A DNA stretch of 64,000 nt from Kistimonas asteriae (GTDB taxonomy: Bacteria; Pseudomonadota; Gammaproteobacteria; Pseudomonadales; Endozoicomonadaceae). The notes beneath the pieces are model-generated. The model saw nothing but the letters and a program-made list of their open reading frames with translations, was not told the DNA's origin and ran no database searches. Position numbers and translations under genes: made by a program. This document shows, in pieces, positions 35,419 through 43,715 of this stretch; the first letter of the stretch is position 1, and each line of letters starts with the position of its first letter. The DNA is taken from NCBI RefSeq assembly GCF_018263925.1, contig NZ_JAEVHF010000002.1:124001-188000 (forward strand), given 5' to 3'.

Positions 35419-36309
35419 ATGATCTCTGAAAATGAACTGAAAGACCTGATCGGCAAGGTCCTCAAGGAAATTAATGTTGACGACGGTCAGAAGTCTGCCG
35501 TCGCACAAGCGGTATCCTTGGCCAGCCAGGTGGATGATGTCGCCGACAGCGAACTGAAAGACATCACTGCGATTGAAATGTCCGACTTCTTCGACATCGA
35601 GAATGCCGAGAACGAAGCGGAATATAAAAAGCTGAAGGCGAAGACACCGGCTCGTCTGGGTATCGGTCGTGCGGGTCCCCGTTACAAGACCGAAACCATG
35701 CTGCGCTTCCGTGCTGACCACGCCGTCGCCATCGACTCCGTGTTCAACGAAGTACCGGAAGAGTTTGTCGTCGAGATGGGCCTGGTAGCCGTGCAGTCCT
35801 GCTGTGAAGACAAGGACATCTACGTTACCCGTCCTGACCTGGGCCGCAAGCTGAACGAAGAAGGTGCCGCGAAGGTTAACGCCGAATGCCGTAAGGGCGT
35901 CGACGTACAGATCGTCATTGCTGACGGCCTGTCTTCCACCGCGATTACCGCCAACCTGAAGAACATCCTGCCGGCACTGAAGCAGGGTCTGGAAGGTTAC
36001 GGCATGAGCGTGGGTAACCCCGTATTCGTCAAGTTTGGTCGTGTCGGTTCCATGGACCACATCACCGAGATCGTCGGCAGCAAGGTGACTGTCGAGCTGG
36101 TCGGTGAACGTCCCGGACTGGCCACTGGCGAATCCATGGGTGCCTATATCACCTATGAAGGCAAGGTAGGTATGCCGGAAGCCGGCCGTACCGTGATCTC
36201 CAACATCCACCGTCGCGGCACCCCTGCTGCCGAAGCCGGTGCGCACATCGCCAACATCGTCAAGAAGATGATGGAGCAGAAGTGCAGTGGTGTTGGTTTC
36301 CGAGTCTAA
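35419..36309 (+). CDS. eutC: Ethanolamine ammonia-lyase small subunit EutC
   Basis: This 296-residue cobalamin-binding partner of EutB has family blocks LGIGRAGPRYKTE, ADHAVAIDSVFNEVP and VVIADGLSSTAI. The extreme N-terminus (SENELKDLIGKVLKEI, residues 3-18) is an amphipathic helix of the type that targets enzymes into microcompartments. A variable linker follows before the conserved core at about residue 75. It lies 13 bases after eutB. A strong stem-loop follows before eutL. Confidence 0.97.
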   Translation: MISENELKDLIGKVLKEINVDDGQKSAVAQAVSLASQVDDVADSELKDITAIEMSDFFDIENAENEAEYKKLKAKTPARLGIGRAGPRYKTETMLRFRADHAVAIDSVFNEVPEEFVVEMGLVAVQSCCEDKDIYVTRPDLGRKLNEEGAAKVNAECRKGVDVQIVIADGLSSTAITANLKNILPALKQGLEGYGMSVGNPVFVKFGRVGSMDHITEIVGSKVTVELVGERPGLATGESMGAYITYEGKVGMPEAGRTVISNIHRRGTPAAEAGAHIANIVKKMMEQKCSGVGFRV

Positions 36310-36322
36310 CGACTAATGACGT

Positions 36323-36353
36323 AAGGCTGCTGTCGTAATAAGGCGGCAGCCTT
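36323..36353 (+). other. Intercistronic stem-loop between eutC and eutL
   Basis: AAGGCTGCTG pairs over ten bases with CGGCAGCCTT, without a U-tract, inside the eutC-eutL gap. It probably affects mRNA processing or partial termination and may help set lyase against shell levels. Confidence 0.5.
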
Positions 36354-36379
36354 AACGACCGAACATACCGGAGAGAGTC

Positions 36380-37033
36380 ATGAAAGGTGATCGCTTAGGC
36401 GCCGGCGTACTGGCGGTAAAAATGATCCCCAACGTCGATGCCAAGATGGCAGAGAAGCTGGGTATGCCCAAGGGCTGGAAGAGTGTCGGTATCCTGACCT
36501 CTGACTGCGATGACGTAACCTACTGCGCCATGGACGAAGCCACCAAGAACGCAGAAGTTACTGTCTGCCTGGGCAAGAGCTTCTACGGCGGTGCCGCCAA
36601 TGCCAACACCAAGCTGGCTGGCGAAGTCATCGGCATGCTGGCCGGTCCTAACCCGGCGGAAGTCCGCAGCGGCCTGAACGTCGCTATCGACTTCATTGAA
36701 AACGAATTCTCTTTCTACAGTGCGAACGAAGACGACACTATCGCGTACTACGCGCAGTGCATCTCCCGCACCGGTTCCTTCCTGTCCGGCATGGCTGGTA
36801 TCAAGGAAGGTGAGCCCCTGGCGTACCTGATTGCTCCTCCCCTGGAAGCGATGTATGGCCTGGATGCTGCCCTGAAAGCGGCTGACGTCACCCTGTGTGA
36901 ACTGTTCGAGCCTCCTTCAGAAACCAACTTCGGCGGTGGTCTGCTGACCGGCAGCCAGTCTGCCTGTAAGGCAGCCTGCGATGCTTTCGCTGACGCTGTG
37001 AAATTCGTGGCTGAAAACCCGAAGCATTTCTAA
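36380..37033 (+). CDS. eutL: Microcompartment shell protein EutL
   Basis: This 217-residue tandem-BMC shell protein is very close in length to EutL of enteric bacteria (219). Characteristic blocks are GAGVLAVKMIPNVD, LTSDCDDVTYCAMDEATK, the SFYGGAANANTKLAGE segment and ETNFGGGLLTGSQSACKAACDAF. EutL trimers form a gated pore in the shell facet. A good GGAGAG ribosome site precedes the ATG. It is followed after 17 bases by the EutK-like gene. Confidence 0.97.
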   Translation: MKGDRLGAGVLAVKMIPNVDAKMAEKLGMPKGWKSVGILTSDCDDVTYCAMDEATKNAEVTVCLGKSFYGGAANANTKLAGEVIGMLAGPNPAEVRSGLNVAIDFIENEFSFYSANEDDTIAYYAQCISRTGSFLSGMAGIKEGEPLAYLIAPPLEAMYGLDAALKAADVTLCELFEPPSETNFGGGLLTGSQSACKAACDAFADAVKFVAENPKHF

Positions 37034-37050
37034 GACGGGAGCGGTAGGCC

Positions 37051-37758
37051 ATGAAAGGACAAGAAGCAGCTGGGTTTATTGAAACTGTCGGTTATCTGGC
37101 CGCAGTGGAAGCCGCTGATGTCTGTCTAAAAGCCGCTAACGTCACCCTGTCCGGTATCGAGCGGGTCGGTGGTGGTCTGGTGACCATTATCATCCGTGGC
37201 GATGTAGGCGCGACCAAGGCGGCCATTGAGGCCGGCACGGTTGCGGCCGACCGGGTAGGGCGTGTGGTATCCACCCACGTGATAGCCCGGCCTGCCGCTG
37301 ACCTGGCGCCGCTGCTGGACAAGCCTGACCCGGATGGGGATGGCGGTCCGAATGGCAGTCAGCCGGAACCGGATGCCCCGGTCACGCCGGATGAGCCGAA
37401 GAAGGTGGTTCAGGCCAAGCCTGAGACGCCGGCCAGTGTGGAATCCAAAAGTGACACCACGGTGACCGTTGCCAGAACGTTTGTGGTGGCCGCCCCGGCT
37501 GAAAAGCCGAAAAAGGCGGAACCGAAACCGGCACCGAAAGCAGCGGCCAAACAGGAACACCCCGTTGCCGTTCAGGAACCACAGTCCGAGACTGCCGACG
37601 CCCTGCGTCAGCACCGGACCGTGGAATTGAGAAACATGGCGCGACAAATGCCCGATATCGGGATGAGCAAGAACCAGATCAAGTTCGCCAAAAAGGAAGA
37701 ACTGATCCGCGTCATTGTTGCTCACCATGAGCGCGCAAACACCGAGAGGATGAAGTAA
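37051..37758 (+). CDS. eutK: EutK-like BMC shell protein with C-terminal Rho_N/SAP-like domain
   Basis: This 235-residue protein has three parts: a BMC domain (1-95, VGGGLVTIIIRGDVGATKAAIEAG), a Pro/Ala/Lys-rich linker (100-185) and a C-terminal module (about 190-235: ELRNMARQMPDIGMSKNQIKFAKKEELIRVI). The last looks like a Rho_N/SAP helical nucleic-acid-binding motif. EutK of enterics also couples one BMC domain to a C-terminal helix-turn-helix domain, so the architecture is EutK-like, though the tail here differs. It is co-transcribed with eutL and ends one base before the eutE start. Confidence 0.82.
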   Translation: MKGQEAAGFIETVGYLAAVEAADVCLKAANVTLSGIERVGGGLVTIIIRGDVGATKAAIEAGTVAADRVGRVVSTHVIARPAADLAPLLDKPDPDGDGGPNGSQPEPDAPVTPDEPKKVVQAKPETPASVESKSDTTVTVARTFVVAAPAEKPKKAEPKPAPKAAAKQEHPVAVQEPQSETADALRQHRTVELRNMARQMPDIGMSKNQIKFAKKEELIRVIVAHHERANTERMK

Positions 37759-37759
37759 G

Positions 37760-39226
37760 TTGGAACTCCTCGATAGAGACCTCGTATCCGTACAGGAAGT
37801 CCGGACCCTGATCCGCAAGGCGACAGCCGCCCAGCAAGTGCTGGCCGACTACAGCCAAGCTCAGGTCGACGCCCTGGTTGACGCCATGGCGCGCGCCGGC
37901 CAGACCCATGCCCGTCGTCTGGCGGAAATGGCCGTGGAAGAGACCGGCTTCGGCAAGGTTCAGGACAAGATTACCAAGAACCTGTTGGCCAGCAAGATTC
38001 TGCTGGATTCAATCAGGGACATGAAGACCATCGGCATGATCTCTGACGATCAGAGCCGCAAGGTCATGGAAGTGGCAGTACCTTTCGGTATTGTTGCTGG
38101 TCTGGTGCCGTCTACTAACCCGACGTCCACTACGATTTATAAGACCATCATTTCCATCAAGGCCGGTAACGCCGTCATCTTCAGCCCCCACCCGTCGGCG
38201 CTGAAGAGCATTACCGAGACTGTTCGCATTCTGCGCGAAGCCCTGGTCAGCCTGGGTGCGCCGGAAGAACTGATCAGCGTGATGAGCGTTCCCAGTCTGG
38301 AAGGCACCAGCGAGCTGATGAAGAACGCCGGCACTGGCATCATTCTGGCCACCGGTGGTTCCGCCATGGTCAAAGCGGCTTACAGTTCCGGTAACCCGGC
38401 GCTGGGTGTTGGTCCGGGTAACGTGCCTGCGTTCATTGAACGCACTGCAGACATCAAGAAAGCGGTTCATCACGTTATCACCAGCAAGACCTTTGATAAC
38501 GGCACTATCTGCGCCTCTGAGCAGCACGTGGTCACTGAACACGTTATTGCTGACCAGGTGAAGGCAGAGATGATCGCCCAGGGTTGTTACTTCCTCAGCG
38601 AAGCGGAAATCGCGAAAGTTGAGAAAGTCATCGTCAACCAGCGTGGCGGCCTGAACGCCGGTATTGTTGGCAAGCCTGCGGTGGAAATCGCCCGTATGGC
38701 CGGCCTTGATGTACCTGCCACTACCCGTGTTCTGGTGGGTGAGCAAGGTCGTAACAACGTCGGCAAGAAGTATCCCTTCTCCTGGGAAAAACTGTCTCCG
38801 CTGCTGGGCTTCTATCGTGTCAGCGACGCGCACGACGCCTGCGAGCTGTGCATGGAACTGCTGCACTTTGAAGGTGCGGGCCATACCCTGGCGATCCACA
38901 CACAGAACGATGCCCTGGTACGCGAGTTTGCCCTGAAGAAGCCGGTATCTCGTCTGGTGGTTAACACGCCGTCCACCCACGGTGGTGTGGGTGCGACCAC
39001 GAACCTGGCGCCTGCGTTCACTCTGGGCTGCGGCAGCGTCGGTGGTTCTGCGACCTCCGATAACGTGACCCCGATGAACCTGTTTACCAAGCGGTATGTG
39101 GCTTACGGCGTGATTGAGCCGGAAGCACTGGCACAGCCTGAGGCTCAGCCTGTGGCCTGCAGTACTGCGAATGTTGATATCGAAGCAATCACCCGTCTGG
39201 TGATTGAACGACTGAAGTCTCTTTAA
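37760..39226 (+). CDS. eutE: Acetaldehyde dehydrogenase (acetyl-CoA forming) EutE
   Basis: This 488-residue CoA-acylating aldehyde dehydrogenase converts acetaldehyde to acetyl-CoA with NAD+. Visible: the PSTNPTSTTIYKTIISIKAGNAV block, GPGNVPAF, the catalytic cysteine in DNGTICASEQ, and the C-terminal TLGCGSVGGSATSDNV stretch. The sequence is of the AdhE/Firmicutes-EutE style rather than the enteric one. The last 18 residues (NVDIEAITRLVIERLKSL) form an amphipathic encapsulation-type helix. The start is TTG 37760, since no in-frame ATG lies near and GAGAGGA is upstream. Confidence 0.95.
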   Translation: MELLDRDLVSVQEVRTLIRKATAAQQVLADYSQAQVDALVDAMARAGQTHARRLAEMAVEETGFGKVQDKITKNLLASKILLDSIRDMKTIGMISDDQSRKVMEVAVPFGIVAGLVPSTNPTSTTIYKTIISIKAGNAVIFSPHPSALKSITETVRILREALVSLGAPEELISVMSVPSLEGTSELMKNAGTGIILATGGSAMVKAAYSSGNPALGVGPGNVPAFIERTADIKKAVHHVITSKTFDNGTICASEQHVVTEHVIADQVKAEMIAQGCYFLSEAEIAKVEKVIVNQRGGLNAGIVGKPAVEIARMAGLDVPATTRVLVGEQGRNNVGKKYPFSWEKLSPLLGFYRVSDAHDACELCMELLHFEGAGHTLAIHTQNDALVREFALKKPVSRLVVNTPSTHGGVGATTNLAPAFTLGCGSVGGSATSDNVTPMNLFTKRYVAYGVIEPEALAQPEAQPVACSTANVDIEAITRLVIERLKSL

Positions 39227-39271
39227 CGAACCCTCAACAAACATCTCTGATTACAAAGTGGAGAATTAAAA

Positions 39272-39559
39272 ATGGCTATCTCTAACGCTCTGGGCATGAT
39301 CGAAACCAAGGGTCTGGTTGGCGCAATCGAAGCTGCTGACGCCATGGTCAAAGCCGCCAACGTTACTCTGGTTGGCAAAGAGCAGGTTGGTGGCGGTCTG
39401 GTTACCGTACTGGTACGTGGTGACGTCGGCGCTGTTAAAGCCGCTACCGACGCTGGTGCTGCTGCCGCTGAGCGTGTTGGCGAGCTGATCTCCGTACACG
39501 TTATCCCACGTCCGCACGGTGAAGTTGAAGTGATCCTGCCTCAGGCAAAAGCTGAGTAA
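39272..39559 (+). CDS. eutM: Microcompartment hexamer shell protein EutM
   Basis: This 95-residue single BMC-domain protein is the major hexagonal shell tile. The sequence is canonical: [40 protein letters not shown] (pore loop) and [24 protein letters not shown] good GGAGAAT leader precedes the ATG. A strong hairpin downstream suggests boosted or separate expression relative to eutT. Confidence 0.98.
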   Translation: MAISNALGMIETKGLVGAIEAADAMVKAANVTLVGKEQVGGGLVTVLVRGDVGAVKAATDAGAAAAERVGELISVHVIPRPHGEVEVILPQAKAE

Positions 39560-39583
39560 TTCGGCACACGTCAACTGACGCTG

Positions 39584-39609
39584 GAAAGGTCGGCCTGGTC
39601 CGGCCTTTC
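39584..39609 (+). other. Strong stem-loop downstream of eutM
   Basis: GAAAGGTCGG pairs with CCGGCCTTTC over ten bases around a six-base loop. No U-tract follows, so partial terminator or 3' mRNA stabiliser is likely. It would favour high EutM over downstream genes. Confidence 0.55.
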
Positions 39610-39643
39610 TGCCAGAGTCTGCTGTTCAGGCTAAGGAAGTTCC

Positions 39644-40414
39644 ATGGGTGTTGTTACAGAAGCGCGGATTCGCAGTGAATACCGCAAGGCGGCCTTCACC
39701 ACGTTTGAGGTGGAGCTGAAAGACATCATCACCCCGTCTGCCCGTCAGTTTATCCAGGACAAGGGCATAGCGCTGGTTATCCGGGGACAGGACGATGTAA
39801 CGCCTGTCGAAGAATCCCTGATACCGGCAACCGTCGATGAAGGCGACAATAGCGCCGCAGCACCGACACCCCATTTTATCTGCGATTACACCGGTGGCAT
39901 GTTCACCGAAAAACCGGACTGCATGGCGGTTCTGGGCGACAACCGTCTTGTGTTGTTGACCGATCCCCGCATTGCACTCCAGGAACAGTTTGACCGCCTG
40001 CAGGCTGACATGCTCTGCATGCAGGTGGATTGCGCTGAGTCAGGCCGGAAATCCTTGTGCGACGAACTGCAGAAGGTATTGGACTATGTCCGCCAGCTGA
40101 CCATCGCCATCGTGCCGGGTGAAAACGTTGACCCGGACGTTTTCAGGACGCAGGACAGCGAACCTGCGCCATTAAGCGACTGCGAGGATGGCCTGCCCCA
40201 TTACAGCATGGGCAGAACCCTCGTCAGTCTGAACCGGCTGCGTGCCGGTATCCGTGAAGCGGAATTGACGGCTGTGCACGCCTATCAACGGGGCCAGCGG
40301 TGTGAACGTCCGGACATGCTCCGGGCGCTGCACCACCTGTCAGGCCACTGTTACCAGCTGATGGTACGGGAACGGGCCGGTGAGTTTGCCCCTGCGCAAC
40401 CGCAGAGCCGGTGA
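39644..40414 (+). CDS. eutT: Ethanolamine-utilisation corrinoid adenosyltransferase EutT
   Basis: This 256-residue protein is of the EutT type (267 in enterics), supplying adenosylcobalamin to EutBC. Matches: the N-terminal ITPSARQFIQDKGIALVI, KPDCMAVLGDNRLVLLTDPRI, and the C-terminal LVSLNRLRAGIREAELTAV...RPDMLRALHHLSGHCYQLM. The metal motif of enteric EutT (HX11CCX2C) is not kept; only PHFICDYTGG stands at that place. This variant resembles metal-independent EutTs. It lies between eutM and pduL. Confidence 0.88.
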   Translation: MGVVTEARIRSEYRKAAFTTFEVELKDIITPSARQFIQDKGIALVIRGQDDVTPVEESLIPATVDEGDNSAAAPTPHFICDYTGGMFTEKPDCMAVLGDNRLVLLTDPRIALQEQFDRLQADMLCMQVDCAESGRKSLCDELQKVLDYVRQLTIAIVPGENVDPDVFRTQDSEPAPLSDCEDGLPHYSMGRTLVSLNRLRAGIREAELTAVHAYQRGQRCERPDMLRALHHLSGHCYQLMVRERAGEFAPAQPQSR

Positions 40415-40502
40415 GCCGACAGGTGATTGATTAACGGCTTGAATCAGGATGACGCGGTCAGACGATTGATCGCGCCTGTTCAGGTGAGAAGTGAGTGAAA
40501 CG

Positions 40503-41168
40503 ATGAATACCAGCAGTGCCCTGAATCTGAGTGAAGACCAACTGCAACAGATCATCAACCAGGTGATTGGTGAATATTGTACCGACGCCAATGTCGGTAA
40601 AAAGCTGATCCCGATTGAAGCATCTGCCCGTCACGTTCATCTGTGCCAAAAAGATGTGGAAGCCCTGTTCGGTGAAGGCCACAAGCTGACCCCAAAGCGT
40701 GAACTCTCCCAGCCAGGTCAGTACCTGTGCGAAGAGCGGGTGACCGTGATCGGTCCCCAGGGTTCGTTCAAGCATGTCGCGGTTCTTGGCCCTGCCCGTC
40801 AGGACAGCCAGGTTGAAGTTTCACGCACTGACGCTCGTCAGTTGGGCGTGGATGCACCGTTGCGCGAATCCGGCGACACCGCGGCGACACCGGGCCTGTT
40901 CCTGTTGTCCGATAATGGCATGGTGCAGCTGAAGCAGGGCGTGATCGTTGCCCGCAACCATATCCACATGACCAGCAGCGATGCCGCCCGCCTGGGTGTG
41001 CAGGACAAGCAGGAAGTGGATGTGAAAATTGAGACTGACCGTCCGGTGACGTTCCACAAGGTACTGGTTCGTGTGAAAGACAGCTTCCATCTGGCCATGC
41101 ACATCGATTTCGATGAAGCCAATGCTGTTGGCCTGCCGTCCGGCGCTCAAGGTGAGCTAGTCGCTTAA
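40503..41168 (+). CDS. PduL-type phosphotransacetylase (EutD role)
   Basis: This protein of about 221 residues converts acetyl-CoA to acetyl-phosphate and recycles CoA inside the microcompartment. Both PduL zinc motifs are present: ASARHVHL and ARNHIHM, with the repeated beta-barrel domains. It is not related to the Pta-type EutD of enterics. The N-terminal SEDQLQQIINQVIGEYC is an encapsulation-type amphipathic helix. Start ATG 40503 is preferred; GTG 40491 is possible but has poor ribosome-site spacing. Confidence 0.93.
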   Translation: MNTSSALNLSEDQLQQIINQVIGEYCTDANVGKKLIPIEASARHVHLCQKDVEALFGEGHKLTPKRELSQPGQYLCEERVTVIGPQGSFKHVAVLGPARQDSQVEVSRTDARQLGVDAPLRESGDTAATPGLFLLSDNGMVQLKQGVIVARNHIHMTSSDAARLGVQDKQEVDVKIETDRPVTFHKVLVRVKDSFHLAMHIDFDEANAVGLPSGAQGELVA

Positions 41169-41184
41169 ACGGAGGTAAACGACC

Positions 41185-42045
41185 ATGTCTGAATGTAATA
41201 CCGAACACGCTGATGTGCTGATCGAGGCGGTCGAAGAAAGCCTGACCCGTACAGGTAAAGTGACCCATCCGGAAGAACTGGTGGTCGGTGTCGACCTGGG
41301 TACTGCGTATATCGTACTGGTGGTGCTGGATCGTGACCGGCAGCCGCTGGCAACGGAAATGCAATTCGCCCAGGTGTTGAAAGACGGACTGGTCGTGGAT
41401 TATGTCGGCGCACTGCATATTGTTCGCAAACTGAAGGAAAAGTTGGAAGAGCGCCTGGGCGTGACGCTGGACAAGGCTGCCATCGCCATGCCGTCCAACT
41501 CCGATGAATCCAGCTGCAAGACCCACCGCTACGTGGTGGAAGGTGCGGGCATGGATGTTGTCAATATGCTGGATGAGCCGACAGCAGCGAATCGGGTGCT
41601 GGACATCCAGAATGGTGCTGTCGTGGATATCGGTGGTGGTACCACCGGTTTGTCCATCTTCCGCGACGGTGAAGTGATCTACACCGCAGATGAAGCGACA
41701 GGCGGCACCCATTTGTCCCTTGTGCTGGCGGGTAACTACAAGACCAGCTTTGAAGAAGCGGAAGAGTTCAAGAAGAACCCGGCCAACCACCGTGATGTGG
41801 TGACCATTGTTCGCCCCGTGATTGAAAAAATGGGTACCATTGTCCGCGACCATATCCAGGGCTACGACGTCGAAGACATCTACCTGGTCGGTGGCACCAC
41901 CTGCCTGCCTGACTTTGAGGCTGTGGTGGAAAAGCAGACCGGCGTGCGTACCCATAAGCCGAAAAATCCGTTCCTGGTGACCCCGCTGGGTATTGCCATC
42001 AGCGCGCTGGAAGCGCTTGAGACGCCTGAGGAAAATGCAGCATGA
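41185..42045 (+). CDS. eutJ: Ethanolamine utilisation protein EutJ (Hsp70/actin-fold)
   Basis: This 286-residue protein has the ASKHA fold: phosphate-1 VGVDLGTAYIVLVVLD, phosphate-2 VDIGGGTTGLSIF and the adenosine motif LVGGTTCLPDF. It is of normal EutJ length. EutJ is annotated as a chaperonin-like protein; it is not the EutA reactivase and its role is unproved. GGAGG lies upstream of the ATG. It overlaps the next gene by four bases. Confidence 0.95.
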   Translation: MSECNTEHADVLIEAVEESLTRTGKVTHPEELVVGVDLGTAYIVLVVLDRDRQPLATEMQFAQVLKDGLVVDYVGALHIVRKLKEKLEERLGVTLDKAAIAMPSNSDESSCKTHRYVVEGAGMDVVNMLDEPTAANRVLDIQNGAVVDIGGGTTGLSIFRDGEVIYTADEATGGTHLSLVLAGNYKTSFEEAEEFKKNPANHRDVVTIVRPVIEKMGTIVRDHIQGYDVEDIYLVGGTTCLPDFEAVVEKQTGVRTHKPKNPFLVTPLGIAISALEALETPEENAA

Positions 42046-42791
42046 ACACGGATGCACTGGTTGAACTGATCGCCCGGCGCGTATTGGAAGAATTGCTGGC
42101 ACGTTCTGGCAGCCTGACGACAGAAACCGTTAAAAAAGAAACGGTGCTGGTGGTTGGTGACTGCGCTGACCGTGATGCGTTTGCCAAAACACTGGGGCAG
42201 GGTTTCTGCCTGAGTTTTGCCGCAGATATGGACCAGCCGGAAGCTGCCGGGTTTGATCATATTATTCTTGCCAGTTTGCCTAACAGCTTGTTATCGGCAC
42301 TGACAATCGGGCTCGAACGTGGCAGTGAAGGTTGTGTGCTGGTTGAGTCCCTGTTGCTGGGCAAAACCGTACATATCCTGGAAGAAGGCATTGCGTATCG
42401 CCGTTTCCGTGAAACCGCCAAGCCGGCGTTCTACAAGGTATTTCAGGACAAGGAAGCACAACTGCTGTCGTTCGGTATGCAGGTGACAGGGTTGGATAGC
42501 CTGGCGGCTGCCCTGCGCGGACAGGTTGTCTCTGAAGTACCGGCGCCTCAGCGGGCTACGGTGAATGAAGTGACTTACCAGGTGGCTCCACCTGCGGAAG
42601 TCAGCATGGCTGACGCATCTGTTATCGGGCAAGCCTGTGAACTGACTCAGCGTGTTGTCGGTGAGCGAGATCTGCGTCGTTGCCTGGAGCAGGGCTTCAC
42701 ATGCATCACGCTGGGCCCTGACAGCCTGCTGACACCGTTGGCAAGAGACTACATCCGCATGACATCTGAACTGGATGTTGTGACGTCCTGA
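42042..42791 (+). CDS. Eut-operon-associated protein (TIGR02536-like), with encapsulation-type N-terminus
   Basis: This 249-residue protein is encoded in overlap with eutJ (ATGA). It resembles the uncharacterised Eut proteins of Firmicutes operons (TIGR02536 type; by eye). Its N-terminal NTDALVELIARRVLEELLARSG is an amphipathic helix like the cargo-targeting peptides of EutC, EutE and PduL here. A Rossmann-like strand VLVVGDCADRDAF follows and an ILASLPNSLLSALTIGLE block resembles flavoprotein cores. Function unknown; it is likely a lumenal component. It is the last gene before the terminator. Confidence 0.75.
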   Translation: MNTDALVELIARRVLEELLARSGSLTTETVKKETVLVVGDCADRDAFAKTLGQGFCLSFAADMDQPEAAGFDHIILASLPNSLLSALTIGLERGSEGCVLVESLLLGKTVHILEEGIAYRRFRETAKPAFYKVFQDKEAQLLSFGMQVTGLDSLAAALRGQVVSEVPAPQRATVNEVTYQVAPPAEVSMADASVIGQACELTQRVVGERDLRRCLEQGFTCITLGPDSLLTPLARDYIRMTSELDVVTS

Positions 42792-42830
42792 CCCATCTTT
42801 TGAGGGGATGCGCAAGATTGCGCATTTTTT

Positions 42831-42857
42831 GGCGGCCATTTTATGGCCGCCTTTTTT
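42831..42857 (+). terminator. Rho-independent terminator of the eut operon
   Basis: GGCGGCCA and TGGCCGCC pair around a five-base loop and are followed by six T residues. Confidence 0.92.
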
Positions 42858-43715
42858 ATGCCTATCAGAAAATACCCGTTACATAGAAGGCAATATAGGG
42901 GGTAAATAACTCACAGGGTTTAATACAGATGTTTTTGTTAATGAATTCAGTAGGTTTTTTATTATTAACCGTAAATATATGGAGCTTTTTTCATGATAAT
43001 AATTTTGGTTGTATCCGACGATTCTTGGATTGTCTGGTGAAATGATGGTTTTAATGCTCATTAAGCCGTATATTTGTGGTTAGGTATTAATGGCGTATGC
43101 AGGCAGAGTGTTTGGTTATTTTAATAAATGAGAATGGCTCTTTGATTTTTTTAGAGTTAATAAGAATAATTATAACATTATTTTTTCCAGAAGGTTTTAT
43201 AGAGTATCTGTTGTAGATATTATCTTTCCTACAGGTTCTTTGTCAGAATGCCTGACATTATCGGGTAGAGAATGCTAATCGTAATTACTCTTCTGACAAG
43301 AATGCTTTGGCATTGTTGTCGTACTCTATTGCTTGATAATGGCTGTTTGGGAGGGAAAGGTAAATGAATAAAGCTATCTAAATATGTATGTCATTTTTGA
43401 TTTTAATGTCAAAGCTATATTAAGTGGGTTTATTAATGGCGTCGAGTATTTAAAGTGGCTCTAGTAATGGTGTTGCTATCAAATGCACAGTCTCATACTG
43501 TGACATATAGGATATAAGATCTAACTCGGTCGTTGTTTATTATAAGAGATAATTTGATAAGATTTCGCATGCATTAATCGGTTTTGAGAAAGAACTGTAT
43601 TTATGAGATGTAGGATATATTGACGCTTGCCAGTTCGACGTGATCATGAACTTTATTGTGAATTGGGTGTCGCATTATGGAATAAAGTGTTTATTTTTCA
43701 TGGAGAGATGTTGAT
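42858..43715. other. AT-rich gene-free stretch upstream of the RING gene
   Basis: Nearly 860 bases of strongly AT-rich DNA without a convincing gene; a 60-codon minus-strand frame at 42879-43061 has no supporting signals. A dyad CACAGT-CTCAT-ACTGTG lies at 43486-43502. The element ATAAGATTTCGCATGCATTAAT (43557-43578) is shared with the region before the 32901 gene. GGAGAG precedes the 43716 ATG. Confidence 0.5.

Noticed and set aside
34146..36246. Long minus-strand reading frames opposite eutB and eutC (439 and 277 codons)
   Set aside because: They are shadows of strong codon bias in highly expressed eut genes. They match no family and lack ribosome sites.
38009..39244. 411-codon frame antisense to eutE
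   Set aside because: Antisense to a clear acetaldehyde dehydrogenase; the composition is that of a shadow frame.
40768..42102. 444-codon frame antisense to pduL and eutJ
   Set aside because: Covers two well-identified genes on the other strand and has no recognisable domain.
42879..43061. 60-codon minus-strand frame in AT-rich DNA
   Set aside because: No ribosome site and no similarity; short frames are expected in such DNA.
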